From contig JAAYWU010000190.1 of NCBI GenBank assembly GCA_012516295.1, forward strand, positions 1-6,588: a stretch of DNA of 6,588 bases. Direction: 5' to 3'. A program made the position numbers and the translations under genes. Origin of the DNA: Clostridiales bacterium (GTDB lineage: Bacteria > Bacillota > Clostridia > Oscillospirales > Acutalibacteraceae). The notes under the pieces were generated by a model. That model ran no database searches. It saw only the letters and a program-made list of their open reading frames with translations, and was not told the origin of the DNA. This document shows, one piece after another, positions 5,543 to 6,588 of the stretch; positions within the stretch are counted from its first letter, which is position 1, and each line of letters begins with the position of its first letter.

Positions 5543-6588
5543 TTACTTTCTGGGTGCTATGCGCAGATAAAACGTCAAAAAGATTCCCACCATCAGGCAT
5601 AGGACAGTTGTAAGCATCCCGATAAAAAACGTGGGCATCTGATTCCCAATCACATAGATATTGCGGTCGCTGTGGTTGGAATACGACGGCTGCTGAACGG
5701 CTGTCTGTATCGCCTGCTGATCGTCCTGTCCGGCTTCGGCGGGTACTGCGGCGGCAGACTTTCCTGCCTGTTTTGTTTGCCTCGTCTTTACGCTGTTCTC
5801 TTTCTTCTGTGCTTTCTGATTCTGACCGGAAGCTTTCCCCTTTGGCAGGGTCCCGCTTTCGGGCTTGTCCGGCTCCCCATCGGAAACGGGCACCGGTTTT
5901 TCGCCGCGGAAAACCGTTATAACATACTCGGTCTTTACCTTTTTATTGGCCGACGTTACCGTCGCAATAATAGGCGTTGCCGTCCCCGCTTTATACAAGG
6001 ACTTCCGGTTAATCCGCACCGTACCACCGTCCCGTGCGGAAGCGGAAAACTCGACGGAATTTACATGGCTGTCCACATACAATTTGTATTTATAGATATC
6101 GGGAGAAAAGGGAGGAATCAGCTCGCCCTGATAGGGCTGGAGCGAAGCAAGCGAGGCTTCATCGGAAGGCTCTTCCTTCGGGGGATTCACAACCGCCGTC
6201 AAAGTTTGGTTAACGGAAACATCAAGACGCATTGCATTATAATTGCAAACGTCGTTAATGTGCGCCCCTATATTTGCTTTTCCCGCCGGCGCATTGTTCT
6301 TTACCTGAAAGACAAACGACAGAATATTCCCGGAAAGCTCCGGCGCCGTTGGATGATCCACATTGCAGACATAGACACTGCGGATGGGATTCCCCGTACT
6401 GTTGGTGTACATGGTGCCGCTTTTAATCTGTGCCGACGTTTCTGTGCGTACAAAACTGAACACCGCGGCATCATAGTCAATCGCCATACGAAAGCCCGCA
6501 GCGGTATCAGCCGTCTGGTTTGCAATAAGCTGTACCTTTATAAAATCACCGGCGGACACAGACGATTTATCCAGGCTATATGTAAAAT
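5543..6588 (-). CDS. Membrane-anchored surface protein with cohesin-like and cadherin-like domains, N-terminus outside the window
   Basis: The frame is open to the right edge, with nine complete in-frame codons (FTYSLDKSS) before the GTG at 6559. That GTG is internal, since YSLDKSSVSAGD matches the first strand of a cohesin-like sandwich. At least 347 residues are present; a signal peptide is expected beyond the edge. Numbering from the GTG: cohesin-like beta-sandwich to about 124 (AGFRMAIDYD at 21-30; Cys65 and Cys105 could pair); cadherin-like beta-sandwich about 137-219 (LASLQPYQGELIPPFSPDIY then a final YVITVFRG); Pro/Lys/Gln-rich linker about 220-300; transmembrane helix about 309-331 followed by RIAPRK. 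The protein is thus probably displayed outside the cell and held by its C-terminus. No dockerin, sortase or catalytic motif is visible. It has its own terminator and no visible functional link to the PTS genes. Its ligand is unknown. Confidence 0.88.
   Translation of the reverse strand, partial: FTYSLDKSSVSAGDFIKVQLIANQTADTAAGFRMAIDYDAAVFSFVRTETSAQIKSGTMYTNSTGNPIRSVYVCNVDHPTAPELSGNILSFVFQVKNNAPAGKANIGAHINDVCNYNAMRLDVSVNQTLTAVVNPPKEEPSDEASLASLQPYQGELIPPFSPDIYKYKLYVDSHVNSVEFSASARDGGTVRINRKSLYKAGTATPIIATVTSANKKVKTEYVITVFRGEKPVPVSDGEPDKPESGTLPKGKASGQNQKAQKKENSVKTRQTKQAGKSAAAVPAEAGQDDQQAIQTAVQQPSYSNHSDRNIYVIGNQMPTFFIGMLTTVLCLMVGIFLTFYLRIAPRK

Noticed and set aside
5358..5600. 80-aa minus-strand frame with a Cys-rich tail
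   Set aside because: It overlaps the end of the surface-protein gene in another frame and reads through a terminator, an operator and the HPr promoter. The Cys residues come partly from the repeated TGCACAGG.
6557..6559. GTG as the true start of the surface protein
   Set aside because: The frame stays open to the window edge and the residues before it fit the first strand of the domain. The gene is cut by the window.

Overview
The window looks like a low-to-mid GC Firmicute chromosome, most likely from class Clostridia. The evidence is an initiator tRNA close to the Bacillus form, AGGAGG-like ribosome binding sites, TTGACA/TATAAT promoters, a divergent clostridial-type HPr, a Gram-positive PRD/PTS regulator and a cohesin-like surface protein. 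The genus cannot be fixed from sequence alone. Every well-supported gene lies on the minus strand, so the biological reading order runs from right to left.

Layout from right to left. At 6588-5543 is the 3' part of a membrane-anchored surface protein, with a cohesin-like sandwich, a cadherin-like sandwich, a charged linker and a C-terminal transmembrane helix. It ends in a terminator at 5474-5498. At 5313-5053 is an HPr-type phosphocarrier with its own promoter, closed by a very strong terminator at 4967-4999. At 4744-453 is a four-gene operon: an MtlR/ManR-like PRD regulator with EIIB-like and EIIA domains, a PTS IIB, an UlaA/SgaT-type PTS IIC, and a SIS-domain (sugar isomerase-like) protein. 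It ends in a strong hairpin at 411-441. Last is an initiator tRNA-Met at 188-112 with an almost perfect promoter and a probable terminator. The left edge may hold the tail of a plus-strand gene (2-133), weakly supported.

How the genes fit together. HPr passes phosphate from enzyme I. The operon encodes the membrane channel (IIC) and the phosphocysteine carrier (IIB) but no free IIA. The only IIA domain is the C-terminus of the regulator, and it keeps its active-site His. The SIS protein probably acts on the imported sugar phosphate. The main new observation is a 17-nt direct-repeat element, TGTGCA-N5-TGTGCA on the minus strand. It lies exactly 11 nt upstream of the predicted -35 box of both the regulator operon and the HPr gene, with 15/17 identity and a 16-nt -35/-10 spacer at both. 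This suggests one activator, most simply the PRD regulator, drives both units and ties production of HPr to production of this transporter. The HPr also lacks the regulatory Ser46.
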